A stretch of 64,000 nucleotides of DNA from Deltaproteobacteria bacterium (GCA_020060215.1 JAGVAP010000120.1:1-64000); one strand, 5' to 3'; shown: positions 10,268-20,173, counted from the stretch's first letter. Made by a program: numbers and translations. Notes: generated from the sequence alone by a model not told the origin.

Positions 10268-10511
10268 TGTCCTTCCCTCCACTTTACATTGGATGGGGTA
10301 TGATGACTGACATTGAACACTTATGGGGGGGGCTGTCAAATACATCTGTGATGTCAGGGATCCGAGCGAGTTGGGACGGGACCGGTCGCAATGCTTGCTC
10401 CTTCCCAGCAAGAGGACGCCGCTCATCCTTAAGCCGGCTATCACACGGGAAAAGTAGGACTTGACACGGGATAAAACGGTTGGCATATTCTGCAACAAGG
10501 CAAGATTTCGC

Positions 10512-10940
10512 ATGAGGAAACTTCGAAGACATATAGCGATACAAGTTTTGGCCGTCTTAGCCCTCATCAGCGTTTCTTCAGGCCAGGGGTTCGGGTCAAA
10601 CACCGTATTTTGCATCAGCGGAGCGGAACACGCCGTATTCGAGCCTGTACATAATGGGGGCCACGGCCCCCGTCCGGGAAAACTAAAAGACAACCCTCGC
10701 ATCTACGAGCTTTCTCCGGGGCCCGGCTCCGATCCATGTTCCGACATACCGATTTTCAAGATCGATTCATACCAAAGGCCGTCTTTTGAAGGAAATCCGA
10801 TCCCGGGAAATCCTTCCCTCTTATCTGCTGCGCAGGGAGTGGTTTCGGATTCCTTCATCCATTCCACGCAGACCCCCAGAACCACCGATCTTCTCTCCTC
10901 TGCCATCCAGTCCCTGAGGACCATAGTTCTTATCATTTAA
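10512..10940 (+). CDS. small exported protein of metal-efflux locus
   Basis: ATG at 10512. A signal peptide (MRKLRRHIAIQVLAVLALIS) precedes a mature part with a Cys/His-containing start (FCISGAEHAVFEPVHN) and a second Cys in PCSDIPIF. It ends LRTIVLII, an ending I recall from short proteins encoded next to heavy-metal RND operons. It may bind metal in the periplasm. The 3' end lies in a segment duplicated at about 20.7 kb. The true start could be a little further upstream. Confidence 0.7.
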   Translation: MRKLRRHIAIQVLAVLALISVSSGQGFGSNTVFCISGAEHAVFEPVHNGGHGPRPGKLKDNPRIYELSPGPGSDPCSDIPIFKIDSYQRPSFEGNPIPGNPSLLSAAQGVVSDSFIHSTQTPRTTDLLSSAIQSLRTIVLII

Positions 10941-11020
10941 ATCGCCCTCCTTAAGCACGCAAGGCCAGTCTGATCTTTGTCCACTGTCTCCGAAAGTGGA
11001 AGGCCAAGCGGATAGTACAG
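10895..11020 (+). repeat. direct repeat, copy 1
   Basis: About 125 bases that recur at 20661-20781. Shared blocks include CATCCAGTCCCTGAGGACCA and AGTCTGATCTTTGTCCAC. It covers the last 15 codons of the exported protein gene and its 3' flank, just ahead of the RND operon. Confidence 0.8.
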
Positions 11021-11158
11021 CATTCCTCTTATTTCCCTGAAGGAGACAGCTGATTATAGGTTGATCAACGGCTTAGGGAATGCGTCTTCCAACAGCCCTG
11101 TGATCCTGGACCCTCTGGCTGTGCGAGTTCTTATCGATTTCCCGTAAAGGAGGCTGAT

Positions 11159-12535
11159 ATGCGAAAAAATCATCGAAAAGTCCTGCTTCTTGTATTCCCC
11201 CTGTTCGTCGTTTCGCTCTGCAGCTGCGCCGCACCACCGGTTGCAAACACACTATCGCCCGATCCCCGTCCCCTTGGAAGAGATCTCGCTGTATACCAGG
11301 CGCCGCACGATCCTGAAAACGCGACCGCCGAGATGACGGATGAAGAAGATGCGACCGGAGTCATTGTTCTCCGCCAAGCCTTGGCGCTTGCGCTCATGCG
11401 AAACCCGGAGCTTGCCGCATTCTCCTGGGAGGTCCGTGCCAAAGAGGCAGAGATCATCCAGGTCGGGCTCCTTCCTAATCCGGAGGTGGGGGCGCAGTTG
11501 GAGGAGTTCGCGGGATCCGGCGAGCGAAGGGGGCTCGATACCGCGCAAAGCACCCTTCAGATCGGACAAACCATCCTTCTTGGCGGGAAAAGGGAGAAGC
11601 GGGTCCGGCTTTCGGTTTTGGAGCGCGATCTTGCAGGATGGGATTATGAAGCCAAGCGACTGGATGTTCTCACGGAGGTGACGAAGGCATTCGTGGATGT
11701 ACTGGCTGCTCAGGAGCAGGTGGCCTTGTCCGGGGAGTTGGTCGGGGTGGCAAGCGGCGTGCTCGAGTCCGCTGCGGAGCGGGTGAAGGCGGGCAAGGTT
11801 CCCCCTCTTGCGGAGACCAAGGCCTCGGTGGAGTTGACGAACGCCCGCATCGGTTTGGAGACTTCCCGGAAAATTCTGGCCGCCGCCAGAAAAAGGCTCT
11901 CCAATCTATGGGGGCAGGCAGGAGCCGCCTTCACAAGGGCTGAGGGTTCATTGGCGGACATCGGCCCCATTCCTTCGCTGGACCGGATCGAGCGTCTCAT
12001 CGCCCAGAATCCGGATGTGGCCCGGTGGGTCAAGGAAATGGAACAGCGATCCGCTGCCCTGGAGCTTGAAAAGGCCAATGCCGTCCCCGATGTGAGCGTG
12101 AGCGCCGGCTGGCAGCGGTTCAACGACAATGATGATAACGCCGCCATCGTGGGAATCTCCATACCCCTCCCCCTGTTCAACCGGAACCAGGGCGCGATCC
12201 TCGATGCAAAACGACGGCAGGCAAAGGCGAAGCAGGAGTCCAGGGCCGCGGAGGCGAATGCCCACACCGCCATGGCCGATTCATATCAATCCCTGGCATC
12301 CTCCTTTGTAACGGCTACCGAGATCAGAGACCAAGTCCTTCCCTCGGCTCAGCTGGCCTTCCAGACCGCCCAGGAAGGCTATCGAGAGGGGAAATTCGAT
12401 TTCCTGGAGGTGCTGGATGCCGAGCGTACCCTGTTTGAGACCAGGGGCAAGTTCATCGTGACCCTCGCCGACTACCACAAGGCCCGAGCCGATGTGGAAC
12501 GGTTGATCGGTGAGAGGCTGGAGGACTTGAAATAA
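11159..12535 (+). CDS. czcC: TolC-family outer-membrane efflux lipoprotein
   Basis: A 458-residue CzcC/CusC-type outer-membrane channel. A lipoprotein signal ends at FVVSLCSC. Two OEP repeats of long helices follow (ALALMRNPELAAFSWEVRA, then LERDLAGWDYEAKRLDVL; second repeat IAQNPDVARWVKEMEQRSA). The start is supported by AAGGAGG ahead of the ATG. It is the first gene of a collinear operon with the adaptor and pump and would form the exit duct of the tripartite system. The gene symbol is by homology only. Confidence 0.9.
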   Translation: MRKNHRKVLLLVFPLFVVSLCSCAAPPVANTLSPDPRPLGRDLAVYQAPHDPENATAEMTDEEDATGVIVLRQALALALMRNPELAAFSWEVRAKEAEIIQVGLLPNPEVGAQLEEFAGSGERRGLDTAQSTLQIGQTILLGGKREKRVRLSVLERDLAGWDYEAKRLDVLTEVTKAFVDVLAAQEQVALSGELVGVASGVLESAAERVKAGKVPPLAETKASVELTNARIGLETSRKILAAARKRLSNLWGQAGAAFTRAEGSLADIGPIPSLDRIERLIAQNPDVARWVKEMEQRSAALELEKANAVPDVSVSAGWQRFNDNDDNAAIVGISIPLPLFNRNQGAILDAKRRQAKAKQESRAAEANAHTAMADSYQSLASSFVTATEIRDQVLPSAQLAFQTAQEGYREGKFDFLEVLDAERTLFETRGKFIVTLADYHKARADVERLIGERLEDLK

Positions 12536-12563
12536 GTACCCCAACAAAGAAAGGAAGCATGCA

Positions 12564-13835
12564 ATGCGCATTATGACAAAGAGCATCCTCTTCGTGCCGG
12601 CCACTCTGGCGGTTATCGGGTGGATATCCTTGGCCGCACCGGCCGGCAAGGATAAGAACGGTCATTCATCCGAAAATAAGCGGACCCAAACCACCGATCA
12701 AGCCAAAAAGCCCGATGCCCCTTCGCCCCGGGAGCCCGAGGGAGAGAAGGGCCACGAGGAGGAAAACATCGTCAAGCTTAGCGAAGCCGAGATGCGCAAA
12801 TTCGGCATCGAGGTCGCCACGGCCGGTTCCGGCAATATGGGCAGCGAATTGAGCCTCCCTGGTGAGATCGTAGTCAACACGGATCGGGCGGCTCACATCG
12901 TTCCCCGGGTGCCCGGGGTGGTTCGTGAGGTGCGAAAGACCCTTGGGGATACGGTGAAGCGAGGAGAGGTCATGGCCGTGATCGAAAGCCGGGAGCTGGC
13001 CAGCGTCAAGGCCGATTACCTGGCGGCCATGGAGAAGGCCTCTCTGGCGGAGACCAAATACGTCCGGGAGGAAACCCTTTGGAAGAAAAAGATCTCCGCA
13101 GAGATGGATTATCTGGACGCTAAGCAGGCATGGGCCGAGGCAAGAATCACGCTCCGATCCGAGGAACAGAAGCTCCATGCCCTGGGTTTTTCCCACGATT
13201 ACCTGAAGCGGCTTCCTCAGATGCCGGATGAGTCATTCACCCGGTTCGAGATCGTGGCGCCTTTTGACGGCACGGTCATCGAGAAGCACATCACCCTAGG
13301 AGAAGTCCTGAAGGAAGAGACGGACACCTTTCAAGTCGCGGATCTCAGCAGTGTGTGGGTAAACGTCAGCGTGTATCAGAAAGACCTTCAAGTCGTCCGC
13401 AAAGGGCAGGCGGTGAGCATCTCCACCGGCCATGACGGGAACCCTGCAAGGAGCCCCGCAAAAGCGGAAATCGCGTTCGTGAGTCCCCTCGTGAAGGAGG
13501 AGACGCGCACGGCCCTGGCCAGGGTCATCCTGCCGAACCCGGCGGGATATTGGCGTCCGGGGACGTTCGTCAACGTGAAGGTAACGGTGGAGGAGTCCTC
13601 CGTGCCGGTGGTGGTCCCCAAGAGCGCGCTTCAGACCCTGGAGGACCGGACGGTGGTATTCGTCCAAGACGAGGACGGCTTCGAGCCCAGGCCGGTGAAG
13701 ACGGGCCGATCCACGAACGACCAGGTGGAGATCCTCTCCGGGCTTTCCCCTGGGGAGCAATTCGTTACCAAGGGCGCCTTCACATTGAAAGCCCAACTGT
13801 CCAAAGCCGCATTCGGCGACGGGCATGGCCATTGA
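12564..13835 (+). CDS. czcB: RND efflux periplasmic adaptor (CzcB type)
   Basis: A 423-residue membrane-fusion protein. It has an N-terminal signal/anchor, a charged linker (residues about 30-70), a lipoyl-like half (HIVPRVPGVVREVRKTLGD), a helical hairpin (KADYLAAMEKASLAETKYV), the returning half (FEIVAPFDGTVIEKHITLG), and beta-barrel and membrane-proximal parts. It lies 28 bases after czcC and 20 bases before czcA. The linker is not as His-rich as in CusB/CzcB of some species, so metal preference cannot be read from it. Confidence 0.92.
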   Translation: MRIMTKSILFVPATLAVIGWISLAAPAGKDKNGHSSENKRTQTTDQAKKPDAPSPREPEGEKGHEEENIVKLSEAEMRKFGIEVATAGSGNMGSELSLPGEIVVNTDRAAHIVPRVPGVVREVRKTLGDTVKRGEVMAVIESRELASVKADYLAAMEKASLAETKYVREETLWKKKISAEMDYLDAKQAWAEARITLRSEEQKLHALGFSHDYLKRLPQMPDESFTRFEIVAPFDGTVIEKHITLGEVLKEETDTFQVADLSSVWVNVSVYQKDLQVVRKGQAVSISTGHDGNPARSPAKAEIAFVSPLVKEETRTALARVILPNPAGYWRPGTFVNVKVTVEESSVPVVVPKSALQTLEDRTVVFVQDEDGFEPRPVKTGRSTNDQVEILSGLSPGEQFVTKGAFTLKAQLSKAAFGDGHGH

Positions 13836-13855
13836 CTTTGGAGGGATTCTAAATA

Positions 13856-16800
13856 ATGAGCAGGCTCATCCATTTCGTACTGCAAAACAGATTGTTCATG
13901 ATCGTATTAGGCGCCCTCGTCCTCGCTGCCGGCTATGCCGGGTTTCGCCGCCTTCCGGTGGATGCCTTTCCGGATGTCACCCCGGTGCTGGTCCAGGTGT
14001 TCACCGAGACGAGAGGTCTGGCCCCCGAAGAAGTGGAGCAATACGTGACATACCCCGTAGAAGTGGCCATGAACGGGCTTCCCAGACTCAAGGAGGTCCG
14101 GTCGACCTCCAATTTCGGCCTCTCGGTGGTGAACGTCTATTTTGAGGACGGCACGGACATCTATTTTGCCAGGCAGCTCGTGAACGAGAGGCTTCAGCTC
14201 GCGCGGGACCAGATCAACGAGGCGTTCGGCGAGCCCGAGATGGGTCCTATTTCCACTGGGCTGGGGCAGATCCTTTTCTATCTTCTGGAGGATGAGTCGG
14301 GAAAGCGGGGACCCGAAGAGGTTCGGGAGATACAGGACTGGCTCATCAAGACCAATCTCCAGACCGTTCCGGGTGTAACGGAGGTCCTCTCCCTTGGGGG
14401 AGAGGTCAAGCAGTTCCAGGTCCAGATACGGCCATCGGACCTCTTGCGGTTCAGGCTTTCCATAAAGGATGTGGTCGAGGCGGTCAAGGCCAACAACTCC
14501 AATGTGGGTGCCCAGTATATCGTCAAGAACGCCGAGCAGTACCTGGTCCGGTCCGTCGGATTGGCCAGGGGGATCGAGGACCTGAAGAACATCGTGGTCA
14601 AGGCTGAGGACGGCGCCCCGGTTTACCTTCACCAGGTGGCCGACGTGGTGATCGGCGGGGAGCTGCGCCAGGGGCTGGCGACAAAGGACGGCCATGGGGA
14701 GGCCGTGGTCGGCATGGTCCTGAAGCTTATAGGGACCAACAGCTCCAGGGTCATCGCCGACACCAAGGCCCGCATGGCCGAGATCAACAAGGTGCTCCCG
14801 CCCGGGGTGAAGGTCATCCCTTACTATGATCAGGCCACCCTGGTGGCCAAGTGCATCAAGACCGTCACCGACGCCCTGGTGGAAGCGGTGGTCCTCGTGG
14901 CAGCGGTCCTGTTGGCCTTTATGGGCGGGCTCAGGCCGAGCCTGGTGGTGGCCATATCCATACCGTTTTCCATCCTGTTCACTTTTATCGTCATGAACAT
15001 TGTGGGCCTTTCCGCCAACCTCATGTCCATGGGGGGGCTGGCCATAGCCATCGGCATGATGGTGGACGGGACCATCGTCATGGTGGAGAATGTGGACCGG
15101 ATGCTGCGCCAGGCCGACCCCACTGAGTCGCGAAGGGACGTGGTCCTCCGGGCCTGCGCCGAGGTGGGCCGTCCTATCTTCTTTTCGATCTCCATCATCA
15201 TCATTGTTTTCCTGCCCCTGTTCACCCTCCAGGGCGTGGAGGGGAAGACCTTCAAGCCTCTGGCATTTACGGTTGCGCTGGCCATGGTAGGTTCACTCCT
15301 TTTCGCCATGCTTCTGGCGCCGGTTGCTGCCGAGTTGGCCATGAAACGGCCAAAGACAACCCATAAGGGGAATCCTGATGGGGAACCCTTCCTTATCCGG
15401 ATGCTCCTGAGGCTCTACGATCCCGTGATTTCTTTATTCGTTCGCCGCCGCTTTGCAGCGGTCGTTATGGCATTGGTCATGCTCCATGCGGGTCTCCTGA
15501 TCTTTCCTCGACTGGGATCGGAATTCGTTCCCAGGCTCAACGAAGGGGACCTCCTGGTGCGATCCACCATGGCGCCCTCCATTTCACTCGATGAGGCCAG
15601 GGACACCATGCTCCGCTTCGAGAAACAGCTCATGGAACGGTTTCCGGAGGTCGCCCGCATCGTCACCAGGGTTGGACGCGGCGAGGTGGGCGCCCATGCG
15701 GACCCGGTAAACAGCGCCGAGTCCTTCGTGGCACTCAAGCCCCGGGATCAATGGATCTCGGCCGGGAGTCCGGAAGATCTTTACGCCATGATGAGCGAGG
15801 CCTTCGAGAGCTTCCCCGGGGTCCAGTTCAACTTCACCCAGCCCATTGCCGCTGCAGTGGATGAGCTCCTCACCGGGACGCGGGCCGAACTGGCGGTGAA
15901 GATCTTCGGCCCCGACACGGAGGTCCTCAAGGAGAAGGCCGCGCGGTTGGAGGCGGCGATCCGGAAGGTGAGGGGCGCCGCGGACGTGCAGAAGGACCAG
16001 GCGACCGGCACCCCCCAGGTCCGCATCTCCATGAAGCACGAGACCCTGGCCCGATACGGCATCAACGTGGCGGACGTCCAGGAGGCGATCCGCTCGGCCG
16101 TGGGCGGTGAGAAGGCGGGCCAGATCTTTGAAGGGATCCGACGCTTCGACATCGTCGTCTGGTACGAACCGCAAAGCCGGCAGACAGCGGAGGCTATCGG
16201 CCACATCCTGGTTAGATCTCCCAAAGGGGTCGAGGTCCCCCTGGATGAGCTCACGACCATCGAGGAGATCGTGGGGCCGAGGCAGATCACACGGGAGAAC
16301 AACCAGCGGTTCATCGCGGTGCAGTGCAACGTGCGAGGCCGGGACATCGGATCCTTCGTAAAGGATGCGCAAGGGATCATCGATCGTGAGCTCAAACTGC
16401 CGCCGGGGTATATCGTTACCTGGGGAGGACAGTTCCAGCTTCAGCAGGAGGCGAATAGGAGGCTGGCTGTGGTCGTTCCCGTGACGATCTTCATCGTGTT
16501 CCTGTTCCTCTTCAGCAGCTTCAAATCGCTCAAAAACTCCCTCCTCATCCTCCTCAACATCCCGCTCGCCCTGGTCGGAGGGGTGGTTGCCCTCTGGGCC
16601 ACGGGGCAGAACCTATCGGTCCCCTCTTCGGTTGGATTCATCGCACTCTTTGGAATTGCCATCGAGAACGGGTTGGTGCTTGTCACCTATCTCAATCAAT
16701 TGCTGGCAGACGGCGTGCCGATGGACGAGGCGTCCGTCAAAGGGGCGCGCCTCCGGCTCCGGGCCGTGCTCATGACCGCGATCACGACGGCCCTTGGCCT

Positions 16801-16984
16801 GATCCCCCTTCTGTTCTCCACCGGAACCGGGAGCGAGGTGCAGCGGCCTCTGGCAACCGTGGTCATTGGAGGTCTCGTGACATCTACCACCTTAACCTTG
16901 CTGGTCATTCCGGCCGTTTACAAATGGTTCGCCATTGGAGTTGAGCCCGAAACATATGCACGAGAGAAAGGAAGGAGCGAATGA
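13856..16984 (+). CDS. czcA: heavy-metal efflux RND pump (CzcA/CusA type)
   Basis: A 1042-residue inner-membrane proton antiporter with twelve predicted helices and two large periplasmic loops. The N terminus is typical (LPVDAFPDVTPVLVQVFTET). TM4 reads AIAIGMMVDGTIVMVEN, which differs from the classic CzcA zinc form and the CusA copper form and is closer to the less characterised HME groups. The substrate is therefore a guess (a divalent metal). The stop overlaps the start of the PII-like gene by four bases, implying translational coupling. Confidence 0.93.
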   Translation: MSRLIHFVLQNRLFMIVLGALVLAAGYAGFRRLPVDAFPDVTPVLVQVFTETRGLAPEEVEQYVTYPVEVAMNGLPRLKEVRSTSNFGLSVVNVYFEDGTDIYFARQLVNERLQLARDQINEAFGEPEMGPISTGLGQILFYLLEDESGKRGPEEVREIQDWLIKTNLQTVPGVTEVLSLGGEVKQFQVQIRPSDLLRFRLSIKDVVEAVKANNSNVGAQYIVKNAEQYLVRSVGLARGIEDLKNIVVKAEDGAPVYLHQVADVVIGGELRQGLATKDGHGEAVVGMVLKLIGTNSSRVIADTKARMAEINKVLPPGVKVIPYYDQATLVAKCIKTVTDALVEAVVLVAAVLLAFMGGLRPSLVVAISIPFSILFTFIVMNIVGLSANLMSMGGLAIAIGMMVDGTIVMVENVDRMLRQADPTESRRDVVLRACAEVGRPIFFSISIIIIVFLPLFTLQGVEGKTFKPLAFTVALAMVGSLLFAMLLAPVAAELAMKRPKTTHKGNPDGEPFLIRMLLRLYDPVISLFVRRRFAAVVMALVMLHAGLLIFPRLGSEFVPRLNEGDLLVRSTMAPSISLDEARDTMLRFEKQLMERFPEVARIVTRVGRGEVGAHADPVNSAESFVALKPRDQWISAGSPEDLYAMMSEAFESFPGVQFNFTQPIAAAVDELLTGTRAELAVKIFGPDTEVLKEKAARLEAAIRKVRGAADVQKDQATGTPQVRISMKHETLARYGINVADVQEAIRSAVGGEKAGQIFEGIRRFDIVVWYEPQSRQTAEAIGHILVRSPKGVEVPLDELTTIEEIVGPRQITRENNQRFIAVQCNVRGRDIGSFVKDAQGIIDRELKLPPGYIVTWGGQFQLQQEANRRLAVVVPVTIFIVFLFLFSSFKSLKNSLLILLNIPLALVGGVVALWATGQNLSVPSSVGFIALFGIAIENGLVLVTYLNQLLADGVPMDEASVKGARLRLRAVLMTAITTALGLIPLLFSTGTGSEVQRPLATVVIGGLVTSTTLTLLVIPAVYKWFAIGVEPETYAREKGRSE

Positions 16985-17322
16985 AGGAGATCAAGGCATA
17001 CATCAAACCGCATCGTTTGTATGACGTCGTCCTCTCCCTCCATAAGATAGACGGACTGACGGGTATGAGTGTGACCAAGGTGCTGGGTTTCGGCCGGGGC
17101 CGCGCAAAAGGGGAAAAGGACAAGGTGAGCGAGGGCGGCGTGGATATGGTCCCTCACCTGAAGATCGAGATCGTCTGCCGGGACGATCTGGCGGAGGAGA
17201 TCGTATCGGCGATTGAAAAGGCCGCTCATACCGGTCTTCGGGGAGACGGGAAGATTTATGTCCTGGAAGTGACGGATGCCGTCCGCATCAGCACAGGGGA
17301 GCGGGGGGAGCGTGCCGTCTGA
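16981..17322 (+). CDS. PII-like protein of the metal-efflux operon
   Basis: A 113-residue GlnB/GlnK-fold protein (MKEIKAYIKPHRLYDVVLSL, GFGRGRAKGEK in the T-loop position, LKIEIVCRDDLAEEIVSAIE, GDGKIYVLEVTDAVRI with the C-loop Arg). The T-loop lacks the uridylylated Tyr of classic PII. Its ATGA overlap with czcA suggests it binds or senses something for the pump, perhaps metal or nucleotide, rather than nitrogen status. Confidence 0.85.
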   Translation: MKEIKAYIKPHRLYDVVLSLHKIDGLTGMSVTKVLGFGRGRAKGEKDKVSEGGVDMVPHLKIEIVCRDDLAEEIVSAIEKAAHTGLRGDGKIYVLEVTDAVRISTGERGERAV

Positions 17323-17398
17323 TCAAAGGCGGAGAGCGAATCGGTCCCGGGTGGTGAAAGGTCCTCTCATGGCCCTCATGGGCAGAAAGGAGAAGGCA

Positions 17399-17986
17399 AT
17401 GAACGGTTTTTCAAAGAGCGCTTTCACAATACTTGCGGTCTTGTTCGCCGCTGGATGTGCCGGGGCAAGGACCGAGATCATGAACAGGTCGCAGAGCGAG
17501 AGGACGGATGTCTTCTCTGAGGTTTCCGAAAATGCTCCACCCGCAAAGGGTCTCGTTGACCTGACCGTAAAGGCATCGGTGAAAACCCACGTGGAGGGAC
17601 GTTATCTCATCGAGTCCTCCGATACCCTCCACGGCGCCTTGGAGTACCCTTTTGTCCTGAACATAGACGGCCAGGCCGTAACTTGGATAGTCTCGGGCAA
17701 GCCTGAGCGGACGCCCCACAGCGAGAAAGAAGGAGAGCACGCGGAAGGAGGAGATGGCGTGAGATACGAATTGCAACGAGAAATCAGGTTAAAGCCGGGC
17801 GCCCACACGGTGTTCTTCGCGCTTCCAGGCGAAGATGTCTCAACGGAGATAACGGTAAACCTGCGGGAAGGCAGGCATTCAGTCCTTGAAATCGTCCCCG
17901 TTTACAGGCGTTATCGTTATGAGGGCCCCCGCTTCGACAGAGGTGTGGACAGGCTGGAAACTCACTTGAAGGAGAAGCCGTCATGA
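17399..17986 (+). CDS. lipoprotein, RND-operon associated
   Basis: Start at ATG 17399 with AAAGGAGAAGG upstream. The 195-residue product begins with a lipoprotein signal (ILAVLFAAGCAGA). The mature part contains VDLTVKASVKTHVEGRYLIE, LKPGAHTVFFALPGEDVSTE and ends with a basic-acidic tail. It looks like a beta-rich periplasmic domain. No family recognised. It overlaps the next lipoprotein gene by four bases, so it belongs to the operon. Confidence 0.75.
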   Translation: MNGFSKSAFTILAVLFAAGCAGARTEIMNRSQSERTDVFSEVSENAPPAKGLVDLTVKASVKTHVEGRYLIESSDTLHGALEYPFVLNIDGQAVTWIVSGKPERTPHSEKEGEHAEGGDGVRYELQREIRLKPGAHTVFFALPGEDVSTEITVNLREGRHSVLEIVPVYRRYRYEGPRFDRGVDRLETHLKEKPS

Positions 17987-18453
17987 AAACAAAAATCCGA
18001 TCAAAATGTTTCGCTGCCCTTATCCTTCTGCTGCTGGGTTTGATTCCGGCCGGATGTACATACAACCGTGTGCAACTGGCCAGTGGAAAAACGTTTTCAG
18101 TTGAACGTCTTCCGTCCAACCCCATCCATGTCTCCTGGATACATGCCGCGGAAGAAAACGATGGGATGATCGTGAAAGGACTTTTAAGAACGGATTCTTC
18201 CCATGCAGACGGCACCGGTCACGTGGACGTTGCCGTTATTGGTCCAGGAGGCGAATTATTGGGTCAGACCAGCACGGATTACGCCCCGAAGAATTTCCGA
18301 AAGTACAGGAGAGAGGCCCGATTTGAAGCCCGGTTCCCCTTTGTTCCCCCCGAGGGGAGCAGGATTCGTGTGGCCCTGCACCAATTGCAGAGGCTCGAGA
18401 AGGGAAATTCCGATTGCGGCAACAATCGGGCGGCAAAGGAGAGTGCGGCATGA
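17983..18453 (+). CDS. second lipoprotein of the operon
   Basis: A 156-residue protein whose signal ends LGLIPAGCTYN, a good lipobox. The mature part (HVSWIHAAEENDGMIVKGLL, HVDVAVIGPGGELLGQTSTD, RFPFVPPEGSRIRVALH) suggests a beta-sandwich. Its ATGA overlaps the previous stop and its own stop overlaps the next ATG. Function unknown, but the tight coupling points to work with the efflux pump in the periplasm. Confidence 0.75.
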   Translation: MKTKIRSKCFAALILLLLGLIPAGCTYNRVQLASGKTFSVERLPSNPIHVSWIHAAEENDGMIVKGLLRTDSSHADGTGHVDVAVIGPGGELLGQTSTDYAPKNFRKYRREARFEARFPFVPPEGSRIRVALHQLQRLEKGNSDCGNNRAAKESAA

Positions 18454-18839
18454 GAAAATCCTCCTTTCTGGGAATCGGCCTGATCCTGGAGGCCCTGATT
18501 ATCGCAGCGCCGGTTCATGCCGGGAATCCCCGGAATCTATCGGTGGTCTTGAAAGAGTTCTCCTGCGATCAAGGGAAGTACCGCATCGAGTTCGGGGTGA
18601 TCAACAAGAATACCTACGATAGACACCCCACCGTTGCCCTCAAGGTTATTGAAGGCGGCAAGCCAGTGGCATGCGCGCGGCTTACCCTGAACGTTCCTGC
18701 CGGATCGGACGGCTCGGCGCTTCAGGAAATCACTGTGGACGCGCCTTGTGCGGAGGGAGAAGCCAAAGTGGAAGCCATGCTTTTTGATGGAAGAAACCGG
18801 GACAGGGCAGGACCCTGGTTGTCGGATTGCCCCCGATAA
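18450..18839 (+). CDS. small exported protein of the operon
   Basis: Start at ATG 18450, overlapping the preceding TGA. The signal peptide ends around IIAAPVHAG. The mature 105 residues contain FSCDQGKYRIEFGVINKNTY and a second and third Cys (VACARL, DAPCAEGEAKVEAMLFDGR). No known family. It is the last clear gene of the czcCBA run. Confidence 0.7.
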   Translation: MRKSSFLGIGLILEALIIAAPVHAGNPRNLSVVLKEFSCDQGKYRIEFGVINKNTYDRHPTVALKVIEGGKPVACARLTLNVPAGSDGSALQEITVDAPCAEGEAKVEAMLFDGRNRDRAGPWLSDCPR

Positions 18840-18868
18840 AGGCATGCTATTAAGGAGGGGTAGTTTTG

Positions 18869-19018
18869 TTGCGTGTTAATAAAAAATTCAAAATCAGCTT
18901 GATCGTTTTCCTGGTTGCCGGCATCACGGTTTTTCACTACTCGACCAAGCTCAGCCAGCACCACCTGCACATCATTCACCAGGTAAGTACCAAGAAAGGT
19001 CGCACCCATGCGAGATGA
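18869..19018 (+). pseudogene. truncated sensor membrane module
   Basis: TTG start at 18869 with AAGGAGGGG eight bases upstream. It encodes 49 residues, among them ISLIVFLVAGITVFHYSTKL and HHLHIIHQ. This matches the first helix of the DUF4118-like module seen intact at 4118-4942, then diverges and stops. It overlaps the start of the CDF gene, so it may now serve only as a translational leader. Confidence 0.6.
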
Positions 19019-20012
19019 TCAAAACTACAGTGCTGGCCGGTGTGAGCCTGCAAATAGATCGAGCCCTGCTTGTTTGGATAATTCAGAGTGTCAACTCGAA
19101 GGGACCGCTTCCATCTTGGGGACAAGAGCACCGTCCGCCATGGGCCGGCACAGGCGAGCGCTCTGGATCACCTTCACCCTGACCTTTACGTATTTCATTG
19201 TGGAAGTCATCGGGGGGATTCTCACCAACAGCCTGGCCCTCCTTGCCGACGCTGCGCACATGCTGACGGACGTCGGGGGGCTCGCCCTGGCCCTCTTTGC
19301 CTCCTGGATGGCTTCGAAGCCGGCGACTGCAGGGAAGAGTTACGGCTACTATCGTGTGGAAATTCTGGCCGCCCTGATCAATGGGGTCGTTCTATTCTTA
19401 GTCTCTTTCTACATCCTTTATGAGGCATGTCGAAGATTTCAGTCACCCCCCGAGGTGGCGAGCTTTCCCATGCTTGGAGTCGCCGTGATGGGGCTCGCTG
19501 TGAACCTGTTCGGCATATGGATCCTTCGTCGAGGATCTGAGGAGAGTCTTAACATCCAGGGCGCCTTCCTCGAAGTGGTGAGCGATACCCTTGGCTCTCT
19601 CGGGGTCATTGCCGCTGCGGGGATCATGGCGGCGACGGGCTGGTATTATGCGGATCCGATTTTCAGCGTTCTTATCGGGCTTTTCATCCTCCCTCGCACA
19701 TGGAAACTGATGAGCCGGGCCGTGCACATCCTTCTTGAGGGAACGCCCGCCCACCTCGACCTGAAAGCGCTTCAGGGGGCGATGTGCTCCGTGCCCGGCG
19801 TCCGGATGGTGCATCATCTTCACGTCTGGACCATCACATCGGGCATGCACGCGCTCAGCGGGCATGTTGTCCTCACGAATGGAATCCCGTCCCACGAGGC
19901 TCAGAGAATCCTTGAGGAAGTTCACGCCCGGCTGAGGAAAGAGTTCGACCTTGGGCACACGACTATCCAGGTCGAATACACGCCTCTGTCGGAAAAAGAA
20001 CCGGGGCCGTGA
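19008..20012 (+). CDS. czcD: CDF-family metal exporter (CzcD type)
   Basis: A 334-residue cation diffusion facilitator with six helices. The metal site is conserved in TM2 (ALLADAAHMLTDVGGLALAL; H-x3-D) and TM5 (EVVSDTLGSLGVI; D-x3 position). The cytoplasmic C-terminal domain has VHHLHVWTITSGMHALSGHV. A 45-residue N-terminal extension precedes the first helix; an in-frame ATG at 19140 would remove it. Probably exports Zn, Cd or Co into the periplasm, where the RND system takes over. Confidence 0.9.
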   Translation: MRDDQNYSAGRCEPANRSSPACLDNSECQLEGTASILGTRAPSAMGRHRRALWITFTLTFTYFIVEVIGGILTNSLALLADAAHMLTDVGGLALALFASWMASKPATAGKSYGYYRVEILAALINGVVLFLVSFYILYEACRRFQSPPEVASFPMLGVAVMGLAVNLFGIWILRRGSEESLNIQGAFLEVVSDTLGSLGVIAAAGIMAATGWYYADPIFSVLIGLFILPRTWKLMSRAVHILLEGTPAHLDLKALQGAMCSVPGVRMVHHLHVWTITSGMHALSGHVVLTNGIPSHEAQRILEEVHARLRKEFDLGHTTIQVEYTPLSEKEPGP

Positions 20013-20173
20013 AGCGCATTTTGACCCCTGGGTTTTTCAAACAGGAAAATGCACTCTCTTTGCAGAATGAATATCCAGTCCGTCGGAAAATGAACCCGAC
20101 CGCGATAGCTGTGATGGGTTGGCGGAGTTCAATGTTTCAAGACCCTGTGGAGGCGGTCATCCTCCGCACCGTA

